Source: Shewanella sp. VB17
Lineage (GTDB): Bacteria > Pseudomonadota > Gammaproteobacteria > Enterobacterales > Shewanellaceae
Direction of reading: 5' to 3'
NCBI RefSeq assembly: GCF_013248905.1
Contig: NZ_JABRVS010000001.1
Location: 1,550,001 to 1,614,000 of the forward strand
Length of the DNA: 64,000 bases
Shown: one piece after another, positions 41,034 to 50,999 of the stretch
Position numbering within the stretch: position 1 is the stretch's first letter
How the letters are laid out: every line of letters starts with the position of its first letter
The notes under the pieces: generated by a model
Databases searched by the model: none
Told to the model about the DNA's origin: nothing
Seen by the model: only the letters and a program-made list of their open reading frames with translations
Program-made: the position numbers and the translations under genes

Positions 41034-41434
41034 CTAACCTGAATAGTGCTTAAATTGTGCGCTTTAATATGCCTATATTAGGGGGCGTTTGTTAGTCATA
41101 AACAGCTATTAAGTGTGAGATTGTGCTTTGATATCGGTAACGACGTCAGCATTTAGCCAAATATAAGGTAAATGATAATAAGTGAAAATGATGAATTGGT
41201 TGATTTTAATTGAAAGGTCATTTGGGCACTGTCACTTGCTTTATGGCGTTAATTTATGTTGTGCATCAGTTCTCAGTTCATAAAACTGAGTGATAGAAAG
41301 CACTGCTAATCAAAGCCTCTGTTTTTATTAATGAAAGAAAAATAGAAGTTTCTGATACTAAATTTCTACGTTATTGTAACGATAAGTTGTGTATAAAGAG
41401 GCGCCTATGTCAGCGCTTAGTGCATGCAGCTATC
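41034..41434. other. Intergenic region
   Basis: About 400 bases between convergent genes. No gene, clear terminator or repeat could be supported. Confidence 0.5.
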
Positions 41435-43144
41435 TTAAATTTGACCTGACCGTATCTCTTTTTGTAATGCCCCCCAGCTGACAACACCGACAATGTTCTC
41501 TTTTTTATTTTGATAAATGTAAACTTCACCACGACGTTCTCTGGAAAGAATTTTATACACTTCATTGAGTGTTGCAGTATCGGGTAGTCCTTCAATGGGG
41601 TGACGAGTGAGTGCGCTTTCACTATCATAGCGTTGCATCTCCAATTGCAGCATTTCCATCTGATCTTCAGTGCTTCTTACTAATACGGATCGTCCTTCTG
41701 CGCGTTTGAGAACTTCAAGTTGAAGCTCATTATTGTCAGAGACGATCACCATGCGTTTATCCATACGTGCTCTCACACCGGTTTTTTGTAGTGCTTGCTG
41801 AACTGCTGATACACGGTAATCAAGCCCCATGATGTCCAGTTGTTCTAAAAAGAGTGATTTGGTATTAAAGGCCTGATGGGCAATGAGAAAAGCAGGAATA
41901 CTGACAAACATTGCGGGTAATATAATAGAGGGGTTATTGGTCATCTCTAGTAGCGCAACTAACGCTGCCAGTGGTGCACTTAAGCAGACCCCCATAATCG
42001 CGGTCATACCTATAATGGTATAGAGACCAACATAGGGAGCAATAGAGGGGAATAATATGGCGCTGGTTAATGCCAAGATAGCTCCTACTAGTGCGCCGAT
42101 CCCGAAAATTGGGCCTATAACCCCGCCGGGGATCCCTAACCCAATAGCAGCAATCGTGGCGATTATTTTGGCGACAAGGAGTGCGATTAAAAAGAGAATA
42201 CTAGGATGTTCACTGATGGCTTGATCTATGGCAAGCTCTTCACTTCCCAGTGCTTCGGGCATTAGCATACCCACAATCGTTGTTACTATACCCGCGAGTA
42301 ATACACGGTAGAGTAAGGGCCAGCTTTGTCCTGTCGCAGTGACTTTTAATAGTGATGAATTAAACAGAGCTGCGATGCAACCTAAGAGTAAGCCACAGAT
42401 CGCCAAGATTGGGTATTGAGAAAGAGGAATATGTATGATGCCAATTTGGTCATATTCATGTATGTTACCGAACATTAGCTGGTTGGTAACAGTGCCACAT
42501 ATGGCAGCGATAATGATCGGGAAAAAATAGTGAACTTTGTATTCTCTTAAGATCACTTCGAATACGAAGATGACAGCGGCTAGCGGAGTGTTAAATGTGG
42601 CGGCTATTCCCGCAGCAACTCCGCTAGCACACATGATGCGAACGCTGTTATCAGGTAGTTTAAATTTTTCGGCTAATACACTGGCGGTGACAGCCCCTAA
42701 ATGTATGACCGGTCCTTCTCTGCCAACGGAGAAATTTGTTGCTAAGGCAAACAGGGCTTGAAAAAATTGACTTGGCGCTGATTGTAAGGGAAGTTTACCG
42801 TAATGAAGTTTAACTCTATGTAAAACATAAGCAATTCCCATTCTTTTATAACGTTTAGAGCTTATTTTTGCGACAAACCAAATTAAAATGGCCCCCACCA
42901 TAGGTAATAACACTCGCCAGCCGTCGGCTATGCCAGTAAAATCAAGTTCAGTCGTTTTTGTGTAAGTGTTTATCCACAGAAGCAATAAACGAAATAGGAT
43001 GATAACGGCCGATGCCATCAATGCAAACAGTAAAGCAAGTATAGACAGCTGTAAGCTGATTTTTGCCTGAGATAAGGTATCTTTAAGCTCTGAATTGAGA
43101 TGCTTTTGCCATTGGGCACGCATTTTTTTGAGTCGATATAGCAC
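41435..43144 (-). CDS. ClC-family chloride/proton antiporter with CBS domains
   Basis: About 569 residues from GTG 43144, which has AAGGA 8 bp upstream; ATG 43162 and ATG 43123 are alternatives. The membrane part (residues about 30-430) has the ClC selectivity motifs: GREGPVIHLG with the gating glutamate, and GIPGGVIGPIFGIGALVG. A C-terminal cytoplasmic region has two CBS-like segments, the last with LNEVYKILSRERRGEVYIYQ and IVGVVSWGALQKEI. The gating glutamate suggests a H+/Cl- exchanger rather than a channel. Divergent from the gene at 43233. Confidence 0.93.
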   Translation of the reverse strand: MLYRLKKMRAQWQKHLNSELKDTLSQAKISLQLSILALLFALMASAVIILFRLLLLWINTYTKTTELDFTGIADGWRVLLPMVGAILIWFVAKISSKRYKRMGIAYVLHRVKLHYGKLPLQSAPSQFFQALFALATNFSVGREGPVIHLGAVTASVLAEKFKLPDNSVRIMCASGVAAGIAATFNTPLAAVIFVFEVILREYKVHYFFPIIIAAICGTVTNQLMFGNIHEYDQIGIIHIPLSQYPILAICGLLLGCIAALFNSSLLKVTATGQSWPLLYRVLLAGIVTTIVGMLMPEALGSEELAIDQAISEHPSILFLIALLVAKIIATIAAIGLGIPGGVIGPIFGIGALVGAILALTSAILFPSIAPYVGLYTIIGMTAIMGVCLSAPLAALVALLEMTNNPSIILPAMFVSIPAFLIAHQAFNTKSLFLEQLDIMGLDYRVSAVQQALQKTGVRARMDKRMVIVSDNNELQLEVLKRAEGRSVLVRSTEDQMEMLQLEMQRYDSESALTRHPIEGLPDTATLNEVYKILSRERRGEVYIYQNKKENIVGVVSWGALQKEIRSGQI

Positions 43145-43232
43145 AAGTACCGTCCTTAACATCCTTTGTCTAAATGATACTCAAACAAGACAAAAGTTAA
43201 TATAAGTAATTACAATAAGAGGTTGTTAATTA

Positions 43233-44144
43233 ATGCTAAGTCATTATTCTTGGGTGGAACGAATACAAGTTTTTGAACGAAAAATTAGGCCGTCGAGCAT
43301 GTACCTTCTACTTTTAATGCTATTGGCTTTTACCATCGGCTGCCTAAGTATGAATCTTTGGATTGAGTATAATCAACCCATTGAGAAGAGTAACACACAA
43401 GAGACTGATAAATTGACTGAAAAATTCAACATTCAAGCTCAAGTACTCGTATCTAAAGAATTAGAACTAACGCTGGTAAAAGAAACGAGCAATAAAATGC
43501 AGCAGATATTTGCCGAACAACACAATAAACAGCGCGAATTAGAGAGGGAACTTAATTTTTACCGTAGTGTTGTGGCGCCAGAAAGCAGTGCTGATGGGGT
43601 ATTTATTGACGAGATTAACTTAACATTAAGCTTATTGCCAAGACAATACCGACTTAAACTTATCCTCACTCAATTGCAAAAACGTAAACAGTCACTAAAA
43701 GGTAAATCGTCTATTATTTTAGTGGGTATTCAAAATAAAAAAATAGTTGAGTTAGATCTTGCTCAACTACTGGATGATAAGGAGTTATTTGATTTTAATT
43801 TTATCTATTTTCAAATACAGGAAATGGAATTTACCTTACCGGAAGGGTTTGAATTATCTAGAGTTAAGGTGAGTGTCAAAGTGCCATCGAGTCGTTGGGA
43901 AAAAGGCTCTGTTGCTAATATTGAATACAGTATAGAGCAATTATTGCCTGAGTTGGTCATGTCTGATACTAAGGCTAATAATAACAATCCTAAAGAAATA
44001 GATAAAAATACACTAAAATATAACGAGGAAAAAAGTGATAAAGACTTCATTTCTGATATTTTATCTGAGGTTAGCTCTTCGGGAGCGAGAATGCATAGTG
44101 TTAACGCGTTTGAAGATAACATTTTGAATGAGTCACAGAAATAA
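43233..44144 (+). CDS. Inner-membrane protein of the DUF6776 type
   Basis: 303 residues. One membrane helix at about 23-45 (MYLLLLMLLAFTIGCLSM), then a coiled coil to about 115 (LVKETSNKMQQIFAEQHNKQ, RELERELNFYRSVVAPE) and a compact beta-rich domain to about 235. The FYRSVVAPE..DGVFI segment is the family hallmark. The C-terminus is a polar tail. The bulk is likely periplasmic. Function unknown. It precedes erpA by 79 bp. Confidence 0.8.
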   Translation: MLSHYSWVERIQVFERKIRPSSMYLLLLMLLAFTIGCLSMNLWIEYNQPIEKSNTQETDKLTEKFNIQAQVLVSKELELTLVKETSNKMQQIFAEQHNKQRELERELNFYRSVVAPESSADGVFIDEINLTLSLLPRQYRLKLILTQLQKRKQSLKGKSSIILVGIQNKKIVELDLAQLLDDKELFDFNFIYFQIQEMEFTLPEGFELSRVKVSVKVPSSRWEKGSVANIEYSIEQLLPELVMSDTKANNNNPKEIDKNTLKYNEEKSDKDFISDILSEVSSSGARMHSVNAFEDNILNESQK

Positions 44145-44223
44145 AATAGCATAAGTATAATACTTGAACAAAATGGTCAGGTATTAGATAATCCTTGTTA
44201 GTTAATCGATGTAAGAGGTGCTA

Positions 44224-44592
44224 ATGTCTGAAGAGATAGCTGAACAAGCGGCAGAACAAGATGAATTGCCAATCCAGTTTACGGATGCTGCAGCGTCAAA
44301 GGTTAAAACCTTGCTTGAAGAAGAAGAAAACGATGCGTTGAAACTGCGAGTGTATGTTACCGGTGGTGGCTGTTCTGGTTTTCAGTATGGTTTTACGTTC
44401 GATGAGAAGGTTAATGAAGGCGATTTTACGATAGAAAAGCAGGGCGTTTTACTTGTTGTCGATCCTATGAGCTTACAATATTTAGTTGGCGGTGAAGTAG
44501 ATTACACCTCAGGATTAGAAGGTTCTCGTTTTTTTGTTAGAAACCCTAATGCGACAACGACATGTGGATGTGGTGCGAGTTTTTCTGTTTAA
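44224..44592 (+). CDS. erpA: A-type iron-sulfur cluster insertion protein
   Basis: 122 residues from MSEEIAEQAAEQDELP; an in-frame ATG two codons upstream is less likely. HesB/IscA fold: IQFTDAAASKVKTLL, VYVTGGGCSGFQYGF with the first cysteine, and the C-terminal CGCGASFSV with the remaining two. ErpA delivers Fe-S clusters to isoprenoid and respiratory enzymes. Ends before a strong terminator. Confidence 0.97.
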   Translation: MSEEIAEQAAEQDELPIQFTDAAASKVKTLLEEEENDALKLRVYVTGGGCSGFQYGFTFDEKVNEGDFTIEKQGVLLVVDPMSLQYLVGGEVDYTSGLEGSRFFVRNPNATTTCGCGASFSV

Positions 44593-44602
44593 CACTACCC
44601 AT

Positions 44603-44638
44603 AAAAAAGCCAGTTGAGAAACTCTACTGGCTTTTTTA
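44603..44638. terminator. Bidirectional terminator after erpA
   Basis: AAAAAAGCCAGT / ACTGGCTTTTTT stem with an 11-base loop, between convergent genes. Confidence 0.9.
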
Positions 44639-44664
44639 TGTTCATAATAAGAAAATAATTAAGA

Positions 44665-45159
44665 TTAACTTATGATATTAAAGTTAACTTTATCATTAAA
44701 GTAGGTTTTTACCTTAGGAGTAAATGCTATCCATACTTGCAGCAACGCGAGTATAATTAATAAAGCAAAAACTATCTCATCTGGAACGTTACTTTCAAAT
44801 TTACCAAGCCTGAACATAGAAGGGTTGCCTACCACTAAATTATCTGGATCATACAAAATAACGGGTAATATGCAGAGTAAACCAAGTTGGATCACGGTAT
44901 AAGCTTGTAGCATATACATGGCCGTTTTTTGGCGACCAAGTATGGCAACGACCATCAGCAAAGTCAGCATACAAAATAGCACTCCCTGTTTTGCAACGAT
45001 CCCGCTGATAGAGGCTATTGTGAAAAAAGCACACAATATAGCAAGCCTTTTAGGCAGCTTACTTTTATGTTTTGCTAAGCCAGTATAACCCTCCTTTACG
45101 TATGGTTTTACAGTCTCCGTAGTGACGTTTGTTATGGCTTTCGAGGTTTTGCTTTCCAA
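44665..45159 (-). CDS. Small inner-membrane protein, unknown function
   Basis: 164 residues. A polar N-terminal 35 residues precede four hydrophobic helices (AILCAFFTIASISGIV, GVLFCMLTLLMVVAIL, VIQLGLLCILPVILY, IVFALLIILALLQVWIAF). The NLVVGNPSMFRLGKF loop lies between helices 3 and 4. I do not recognise the family. It lies 29 bp downstream of the DUF2750 gene in the same direction, so they may be co-transcribed. Confidence 0.75.
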   Translation of the reverse strand: MESKTSKAITNVTTETVKPYVKEGYTGLAKHKSKLPKRLAILCAFFTIASISGIVAKQGVLFCMLTLLMVVAILGRQKTAMYMLQAYTVIQLGLLCILPVILYDPDNLVVGNPSMFRLGKFESNVPDEIVFALLIILALLQVWIAFTPKVKTYFNDKVNFNIIS

Positions 45160-45188
45160 GATTATTCTCCTTGAATAGCGAAGTTTAT

Positions 45189-45566
45189 TTAGTGTTTTTG
45201 TTGCTTCTTTGGTGTTAAACGTTGTTCAACATCATAAGGTTCGATGACCACGCCGAGATCTTCTTGGACTGGAAATATAGCCACACAAAGATTGTCGTCT
45301 TGCATACCTGGAACCCAGCGTTCTAACCATTCATTCAGTGGGATCGATAATGGGGTACAATCTTTCCAGTCATCAACAGCCCACAAATTTGCTGTTTCTT
45401 CACTTGGCCACATAGGGATGCAGTCTTCATCATCAGTGGTTAGCATTACGCAACCATCATTATCTTGCAGGGTCCAGAGTGTTTTATGCTCTTTGGCCTG
45501 TTCGACTAAATAGTCGTAGCGTGCTTCGGGAGTCATATTGGTTGCATCTTTTGCGCTTTTACTCAT
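45189..45566 (-). CDS. DUF2750 family cytoplasmic protein
   Basis: 125 residues fitting DUF2750: MTPEARYDYLVEQAKEHKTLW, a CVMLTTDDEDCIPMWPSEE segment, and WAVDDWKDCTPLSIPLNEWL, where the family has the Trp-rich core, ending in VAIFPVQEDLGVVIEP. Acidic and soluble. Role unknown. Confidence 0.88.
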   Translation of the reverse strand: MSKSAKDATNMTPEARYDYLVEQAKEHKTLWTLQDNDGCVMLTTDDEDCIPMWPSEETANLWAVDDWKDCTPLSIPLNEWLERWVPGMQDDNLCVAIFPVQEDLGVVIEPYDVEQRLTPKKQQKH

Positions 45567-45705
45567 GGTCTGTTCTCATTGATTAGCAAGTCTTCTCGTC
45601 TATTGCTGCAGATAATAGCATTTCACTGCAAGGAAATTAAAATATTTTGGATCAAACCTGCTTATTATACCAATTACGTTAAATAGACTGGTTTTCAATT
45701 AATCA

Positions 45706-46404
45706 TTATCCTTCTTTAACACTAAAAAGTTTGTAGATCATCCCCGCTAAAATTGCCCCAGCAATAGGGGCTACCCAAAATAACCACAATTGAGAGGTAG
45801 CCCAATCGCCAACAAACAGAGCTGGACCTGTACTACGTGCTGGGTTAACTGAGGTATTGGTGATTGGAATACTGATAAGGTGGATCAAGGTGAGCCCAAG
45901 ACCGATAGCAATAGGAGCAAATCCTTGTGGAGCCCGGCTATCGGTAGCGCCTAAGATAATCATTAAGAAAAATAGGGTCATGATCATTTCTGTGACTAAG
46001 GCTGCTGTCATGCTGTAGCCTCCAGGAGAGTGCTCACCAAATCCATTTGAGGCAAAGCCATCGGTTAACGTAAAATCTGCATTGCCTGAGGCGATGAGAT
46101 ATAAAACGCCTGCTCCAGCAATAGCACCTGTAACCTGAGCGATGATATAAGGCAGTAATTGATTTGCGGGAAAGCGTCCACCGGCCCATAGACCGAAAGA
46201 GACAGCAGGGTTTAGATGACAACCTGAAATGTGGCCAATAGCGTAAGCCATGGTGAGTACCGTTAGACCAAAGGCAAAAGAGACACCTAATAGGCCTATT
46301 CCCACTGCTGGAAAAGTGGCTGCTAATACAGCGCTACCACATCCTCCTAAAACAAGCCAAAGGGTTCCAATAAATTCCGCAGCCATTTTTTGCGTCATAT
46401 TCAT
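45706..46404 (-). CDS. aqpZ: Aquaporin Z-type water channel
   Basis: 232 residues with six helices and two NPA half-helices: GCHLNPAVSFG near 65 and TSVNPARSTGP near 188. The N-terminal FIGTLWLVLGGCGSAVLAA is characteristic of AqpZ. Selective for water, used in osmotic adjustment. Single gene. Confidence 0.96.
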   Translation of the reverse strand: MNMTQKMAAEFIGTLWLVLGGCGSAVLAATFPAVGIGLLGVSFAFGLTVLTMAYAIGHISGCHLNPAVSFGLWAGGRFPANQLLPYIIAQVTGAIAGAGVLYLIASGNADFTLTDGFASNGFGEHSPGGYSMTAALVTEMIMTLFFLMIILGATDSRAPQGFAPIAIGLGLTLIHLISIPITNTSVNPARSTGPALFVGDWATSQLWLFWVAPIAGAILAGMIYKLFSVKEG

Positions 46405-46510
46405 ATCATTATTCCTTATGCTTTGTCGTATTCTTAAGTTATCGAAAGAGCGATAGAATCTACTGCTAGGTTAATGTTGGTTAAGTGACTATTGATTAGG
46501 TTAAAGTGTA

Positions 46511-47620
46511 TTAAGTGGCTGGAAATAGAGAACCTAGTATCGCTTCTCTAGATGCGCCAGTGACAGCTGGGAGGTTCCCCGACAAGCCGTTATGGTGTCT
46601 CATGGCCAGCCAAGCGAAGGCAATGCTTTCAACCCATTGTGGGTTCATGTTAAGGATTGCAGTTGAGTTTATTTCGTAATGAATTAATAATTTTTTAAGT
46701 CGAGTCATTAATTCGGTGTTAAATGCTCCACCACCACAGACAAATAACTCACCACCGGTAGAAAGTGTTAATACATCTTTGGCTATGCTGTGGCAAGTGA
46801 CGTCGAGTAGCGTGGATTGAATATCGGCTTCGCTAAGGTGTCCAAATGCTGCCATTTGTTGTTCTAGCCAGGCTTGATTAAACAGTTCACGGCCTGTGCT
46901 TTTAGGAAATGCCATGGAAAAATAAGAGTGGGAGAGTAGATGCTTAAGCAGTTTTTCATCGGTTTTACCACTGGCCGCCCAATCGCCATTTTTGTCATAG
47001 TCTTCATGTTTTACTTGTTGGATCCAGGCATCGATAAGCGTATTACCTGGGCCAGTATCGAAGCCTATCACAGGTTGTTCATTCCCTGGTAGATAGGTCA
47101 CATTCGCTATCCCCCCAATATTGAGTATGACTCGGCTTGCGTCTTTTTTAGCAAACATCTGTTGATGAAATGCAGGGACTAATGGGGCACCTTGTCCACC
47201 AAGGGCAATGTCTTTTCGCCTAAAATCAGCGATAACATCAATACCCGTTTCGACAGCAATGGTATTAGGATCACCTATTTGTAGGGTAAAGCCCATATCC
47301 AAATTTGGCATATGTCTGATGGTTTGCCCGTGGCTACCGATGGCGATGACTTGTTCTTTTGCTATGTCAGCTTTAGCTAATAAGGCGTTAACAGCAGAGG
47401 CAAATAGTTGTCCAACGCTACGATCAAGTTGCCCCAAGCGAGTGATTTCATCACTTCCCGGTAAGCAAAGACGCCGCAGACCACTTAATGTATGTTTTGG
47501 AATATTTTGGCTGTGTCTTTCGATGAGTCTTGTTTGCTTTTGGCTGAAGTCGACCAGTACCGCATCGACACCATCCATGCTGGTTCCTGACATTAAGCCA
47601 ATAAAATAACGTTGATTCAT
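46511..47620 (-). CDS. anmK: Anhydro-N-acetylmuramic acid kinase
   Basis: 369 residues. N-terminal FIGLMSGTSMDGVDAVLVDF is the AnmK signature; also SHGQTIRH, PLVPAFHQQMF, NIGGIANVTYLPG, IGFDTGPGN and LFVCGGGAFN. It phosphorylates and opens 1,6-anhydro-MurNAc in peptidoglycan recycling. It lies 83 bp downstream of the M23 peptidase gene, on the same strand. Confidence 0.97.
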   Translation of the reverse strand: MNQRYFIGLMSGTSMDGVDAVLVDFSQKQTRLIERHSQNIPKHTLSGLRRLCLPGSDEITRLGQLDRSVGQLFASAVNALLAKADIAKEQVIAIGSHGQTIRHMPNLDMGFTLQIGDPNTIAVETGIDVIADFRRKDIALGGQGAPLVPAFHQQMFAKKDASRVILNIGGIANVTYLPGNEQPVIGFDTGPGNTLIDAWIQQVKHEDYDKNGDWAASGKTDEKLLKHLLSHSYFSMAFPKSTGRELFNQAWLEQQMAAFGHLSEADIQSTLLDVTCHSIAKDVLTLSTGGELFVCGGGAFNTELMTRLKKLLIHYEINSTAILNMNPQWVESIAFAWLAMRHHNGLSGNLPAVTGASREAILGSLFPAT

Positions 47621-47703
47621 TAAATATGATTTACCTTAGTTGAGCTTTGTCATAGCGTTAATGTTAGCGCTATGACGAATAATATATCAGGTACTTATGA
47701 TTG

Positions 47704-49110
47704 TTAGTCATGCGACTGTGAAGCAAGTAATACTTGTTTGTTCTGCTGAAGCTTAGTCATTATTTGCTTGCTAAGGGCTAAAAATGTTGATTTTTCTTTA
47801 TTGGCAATCGGTAATGATTTTGGTAGCTTAACGGTTCTTGGATTGCGGTGTGTTCCATTCACGATGAACTCATAATGAAGATGTGCACCGGTCACTCGAC
47901 CTGTTGACCCTAATGTACCAATTATCTGCCCTTGTTTAACATTCTCGCCTTGTTTAACTTTACGCTTTTTAAGGTGTAAGTATTTAGTGGTGTAGGTGTC
48001 ATTGTGTTTAATGAACACGTAGTTACCATTGTATTGATTATATGCAGATTTGATCACTCTGCCTTTACCTGCTGCTTTAATGGGGGTGCCGACGGCGGCG
48101 ACATAGTCAACTCCCCTGTGAGCACGTACTTGGCCAGTTACAGGGTGAAGTCGTTTAGGATTAAAGCTGGAACTGACATACTTAAAATCGACAGGGGAGC
48201 GTAGAAAAGCTTTACGCATACTACGTCCATCTTCCGAATAGTAGTTACCATCAGTGTAACGCACGGCGGTATAACGATCGCCTTGATTAATAAACTCAGC
48301 GGCGAGAATATTACCGTTACGTAGAAATTTACCATCAGCAAACTCTTCTTCGAAGATGATGGCAAAGTTATCCTCTTTTCTGATATCTAGGGCAAAATCA
48401 ATATCCCAGCCAAAAATGGTGGCGAGCTGCATGATTTGATTTGGCGTGAGATCTGCGGAAACACCTGAATTCCAGAAATTGCTATTGATTGTAGCACTGG
48501 CAAATTTAGGACGGTTTTCGATTTCTTTGTTCACGATTTTTTCTTTATAACCGCTGTCATTTTTAGTGATGATTAATGTCGAGATAGGATCTAAATGGAA
48601 CGTAAGCTCAGTGAACTCCCCTTGAGTATTTTTAGCGATGATGATTTCTTGATTTGGCATGATCTTAAGCAAGTGTTTTTTTGCTTGAGGCAGTAACGTT
48701 ATTTCATAAACATCACGTGAACTTAAATTTGCACGTTTAAAGAGTGCCGCTAAGGTGTCACCACTTTTTACTTTAAATTTTTCGGTGTTGTTCATTGAGC
48801 TGTCTATATTGACGGTTGTTGTTTGTTCAGCACTCTTTTGTTCTGTGTTGCTGGAAGAAGGTGATACTGGGGTGCGAAAAGCAAGGGGAACTTTTAATTG
48901 TTCTTGGTTGTTGAGTGTATTTTTGTTTGAAGATGGTGTACCGAGATGATCAAGCTCAACGGTACCAGAAAGCTGCTGGTTAGCATGTTTTAATTTTTGT
49001 GTGTTATCAACGAGTAGAATTAAAATAACTAAAGTGATGGAAACCAAAACTGTTAGCAATATTTGGTGCATTTTGGGTAGCAATTTTAATAATGTTATAA
49101 CCTTTCCCAT
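47704..49110 (-). CDS. OapA/LysM-like M23 murein endopeptidase
   Basis: 468 residues from MGKVITLLKLL; AGGAAAGGGG lies upstream, so ATG 49140 is less likely. One membrane helix (ILLTVLVSITLVILILLV), an OapA/LysM-like domain at about 115-200 (FKVKSGDTLAALFKRANLS), and the LytM/M23 catalytic domain at about 315-420 with HRGVDYVAA, then YLHL and HLHYEF zinc and catalytic residues. This is the MepM/YebA layout: it cuts D,D cross-links so that new wall can be inserted. Upstream of anmK and divergent from tyrS. Confidence 0.94.
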   Translation of the reverse strand: MGKVITLLKLLPKMHQILLTVLVSITLVILILLVDNTQKLKHANQQLSGTVELDHLGTPSSNKNTLNNQEQLKVPLAFRTPVSPSSSNTEQKSAEQTTTVNIDSSMNNTEKFKVKSGDTLAALFKRANLSSRDVYEITLLPQAKKHLLKIMPNQEIIIAKNTQGEFTELTFHLDPISTLIITKNDSGYKEKIVNKEIENRPKFASATINSNFWNSGVSADLTPNQIMQLATIFGWDIDFALDIRKEDNFAIIFEEEFADGKFLRNGNILAAEFINQGDRYTAVRYTDGNYYSEDGRSMRKAFLRSPVDFKYVSSSFNPKRLHPVTGQVRAHRGVDYVAAVGTPIKAAGKGRVIKSAYNQYNGNYVFIKHNDTYTTKYLHLKKRKVKQGENVKQGQIIGTLGSTGRVTGAHLHYEFIVNGTHRNPRTVKLPKSLPIANKEKSTFLALSKQIMTKLQQNKQVLLASQSHD

Positions 49111-49249
49111 CGACCCCTTTCCTATTGAGCTAAGTAGCAATTATTTATTTATCGAGATCCCTTAAGTGTACACGCTTTCAATTGTGCTGGCTAACAAGTA
49201 ACATAGCTCTCTTTATTTGATTCATAGGCTCTTTGGAGTAGCTGGCGAG

Positions 49250-50446
49250 ATGGCTGATTTAGACCAAGTATTAGCAGAAATTAAACGTGGTACCGATGAG
49301 ATTTTACTCGAAGCGGATCTGCTGGAAAAGTTGAAAGAGGGGCGCCCTTTACGTGTTAAGCTTGGTGCTGATCCTACAGCTCCAGATATTCATTTAGGCC
49401 ATACCGTCATCTTAAATAAGATGCGTGCTTTTCAAGAGCTTGGCCATGAGGTTATCTTTCTTATCGGTGACTTCACTGGCATGGTGGGAGATCCAAGTGG
49501 CAAGAATAGCACTCGCCCTCCTTTGACTCGTGAGCAAGTATTGGCTAATGCTGAAACGTATAAAGAACAAGTTTATAAGATTTTAGATCCTGCTAAAACG
49601 CGTATAGAATTTAATTCTAGCTGGTTAGAACCACTTGGTGCTGCAGGTATGATACGCCTAGCATCACAGCAAACTGTGGCGCGTATGATGGAGCGTGATG
49701 ACTTTAAGAAGCGCTATGCTTCGGGGCAGTCTATTGCGATTCATGAATTTATGTACCCTTTACTCCAAGGTTATGACTCTGTAGCACTAGAGGCCGATGT
49801 AGAGTTAGGTGGAACGGATCAAAAGTTTAATTTACTTATGGGCCGAGAGTTACAAAAAGCGAATGGCCAAAAACCGCAAACTGTGATTATGATGCCTTTG
49901 TTGGAGGGCTTAGATGGTGTTAAGAAAATGTCTAAGTCAGCGCATAATTATATTGGGGTAAGTGAGCCTGCTGGTGAGATGTTCGGTAAAATAATGTCAA
50001 TTTCTGATGTTCTAATGTGGCGTTATTTCGAGCTGCTTTCTTTTCGTCCATTAAGTGACATTGAACAGTATAAACTCGATGTTGAGCAAGGGACCAACCC
50101 ACGTGATATTAAAATAGCGCTTGCGAAAGAAATTATTGCGCGTTTTCATGACGAACAGTCGGCAGAAGCTGCTCATCAAGAATTTATTAATCGTTTTCAA
50201 AAAGGGGCTATCCCTGATGATATTCAAGAACTAGAGATCGTTGCAGGTGAGGGAATTGCTATTGCTAATTTGCTTAAAGAAGCTGGTTTGGTCAATTCAA
50301 CTTCTGATGGTATGCGCATGATTAAGCAAGGAGCAGCTAAAATCGACGGTGTTAAGATTGAAGACACACGCCTGCAGCTGACTGCGGGTACGAGTGCAAT
50401 ATTCCAAGTCGGTAAGCGTAAATTTGCTAAGATAATCTTAGTTTAA
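49250..50446 (+). CDS. tyrS: Tyrosyl-tRNA synthetase
   Basis: 398 residues from MADLDQVLAEIKRGTDEIL; GGAG lies 16-19 bases upstream, and an earlier in-frame ATG at 49217 is not needed. The class I Rossmann fold has the HIGH-type PDIHLGHT and KMSKSAHNY motifs; ILNKMRAFQELGH, LLQGYDSVAL and DQKFNLLMGREL are the family's tyrosine and ATP pocket segments. A C-terminal S4 RNA-binding domain (MRMIKQGAAKIDGVKI) follows. Divergent from the M23 gene. Confidence 0.97.
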   Translation: MADLDQVLAEIKRGTDEILLEADLLEKLKEGRPLRVKLGADPTAPDIHLGHTVILNKMRAFQELGHEVIFLIGDFTGMVGDPSGKNSTRPPLTREQVLANAETYKEQVYKILDPAKTRIEFNSSWLEPLGAAGMIRLASQQTVARMMERDDFKKRYASGQSIAIHEFMYPLLQGYDSVALEADVELGGTDQKFNLLMGRELQKANGQKPQTVIMMPLLEGLDGVKKMSKSAHNYIGVSEPAGEMFGKIMSISDVLMWRYFELLSFRPLSDIEQYKLDVEQGTNPRDIKIALAKEIIARFHDEQSAEAAHQEFINRFQKGAIPDDIQELEIVAGEGIAIANLLKEAGLVNSTSDGMRMIKQGAAKIDGVKIEDTRLQLTAGTSAIFQVGKRKFAKIILV

Positions 50447-50465
50447 TTGAATCTTGGATTGAATA

Positions 50466-50499
50466 AAACGGCTTAAAGACCCACTTTAGGCCGTTTCTT
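50466..50499 (+). terminator. Terminator after tyrS
   Basis: AAACGGCTTAAAG pairs with CTTTAGGCCGTTT, followed by CTTT. It lies 20 bp past the tyrS stop and can also serve the gene at 50520 on the other strand. Confidence 0.75.
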
Positions 50500-50519
50500 T
50501 AGTGAAATATTGAATACCG

Positions 50520-50999
50520 TTACTGAATAGCCAGTTGATCAGCCATTGTTTGATAATCCATAAGATCTAGATGTTCCTTAACTCTATTTGTATCTTCATC
50601 GAATGTCACTGTTGTGACACTGGGGATAGCTAAGTCAATGATTTTTCCAGGTTTACCAAATTGTTCCCCTGGGCCTTTGTAATGATAATTACCAATCATT
50701 ACCACCAAGGAATCAGAATTAAACATATGTTCTATATTAAAATCATATTCCAGCACACCTTGATGTGCACGCTTTAAAAAACTGAGAATATCTCGTTTTC
50801 CTGTATAGGTTTTATCGGCTGTTTTATCGTTAAAGACACTATCACGGTTATAGAAGTTAACTAAGGTGTTATAGTCGTGATCTGTCACTGCTTTAATGTA
50901 TTTTACCGCTAACTGTTGCTCTGAGGGCATTTGGCCATTTGCCGCCATTGAAGGCAAGATAATAAATGCAAACATGAGACTGATATATCGCAACATCAT
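50520..50999 (-). CDS. Exported SnoaL/NTF2-like protein
   Basis: 159 residues with a signal peptide ending SMAANG. The rest has an NTF2-like pattern: EQQLAVKYIKAVTDHDYNTLVNFYN (helix pair), VFNDKTADKTYTGKRDILSF and a curved sheet (HMFNSDSLVVMIGNYHYKG, VTTVTFDEDTNRVKEHLDLM). Catalysis or ligand is not predictable. Single gene. Confidence 0.75.
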   Translation of the reverse strand: MMLRYISLMFAFIILPSMAANGQMPSEQQLAVKYIKAVTDHDYNTLVNFYNRDSVFNDKTADKTYTGKRDILSFLKRAHQGVLEYDFNIEHMFNSDSLVVMIGNYHYKGPGEQFGKPGKIIDLAIPSVTTVTFDEDTNRVKEHLDLMDYQTMADQLAIQ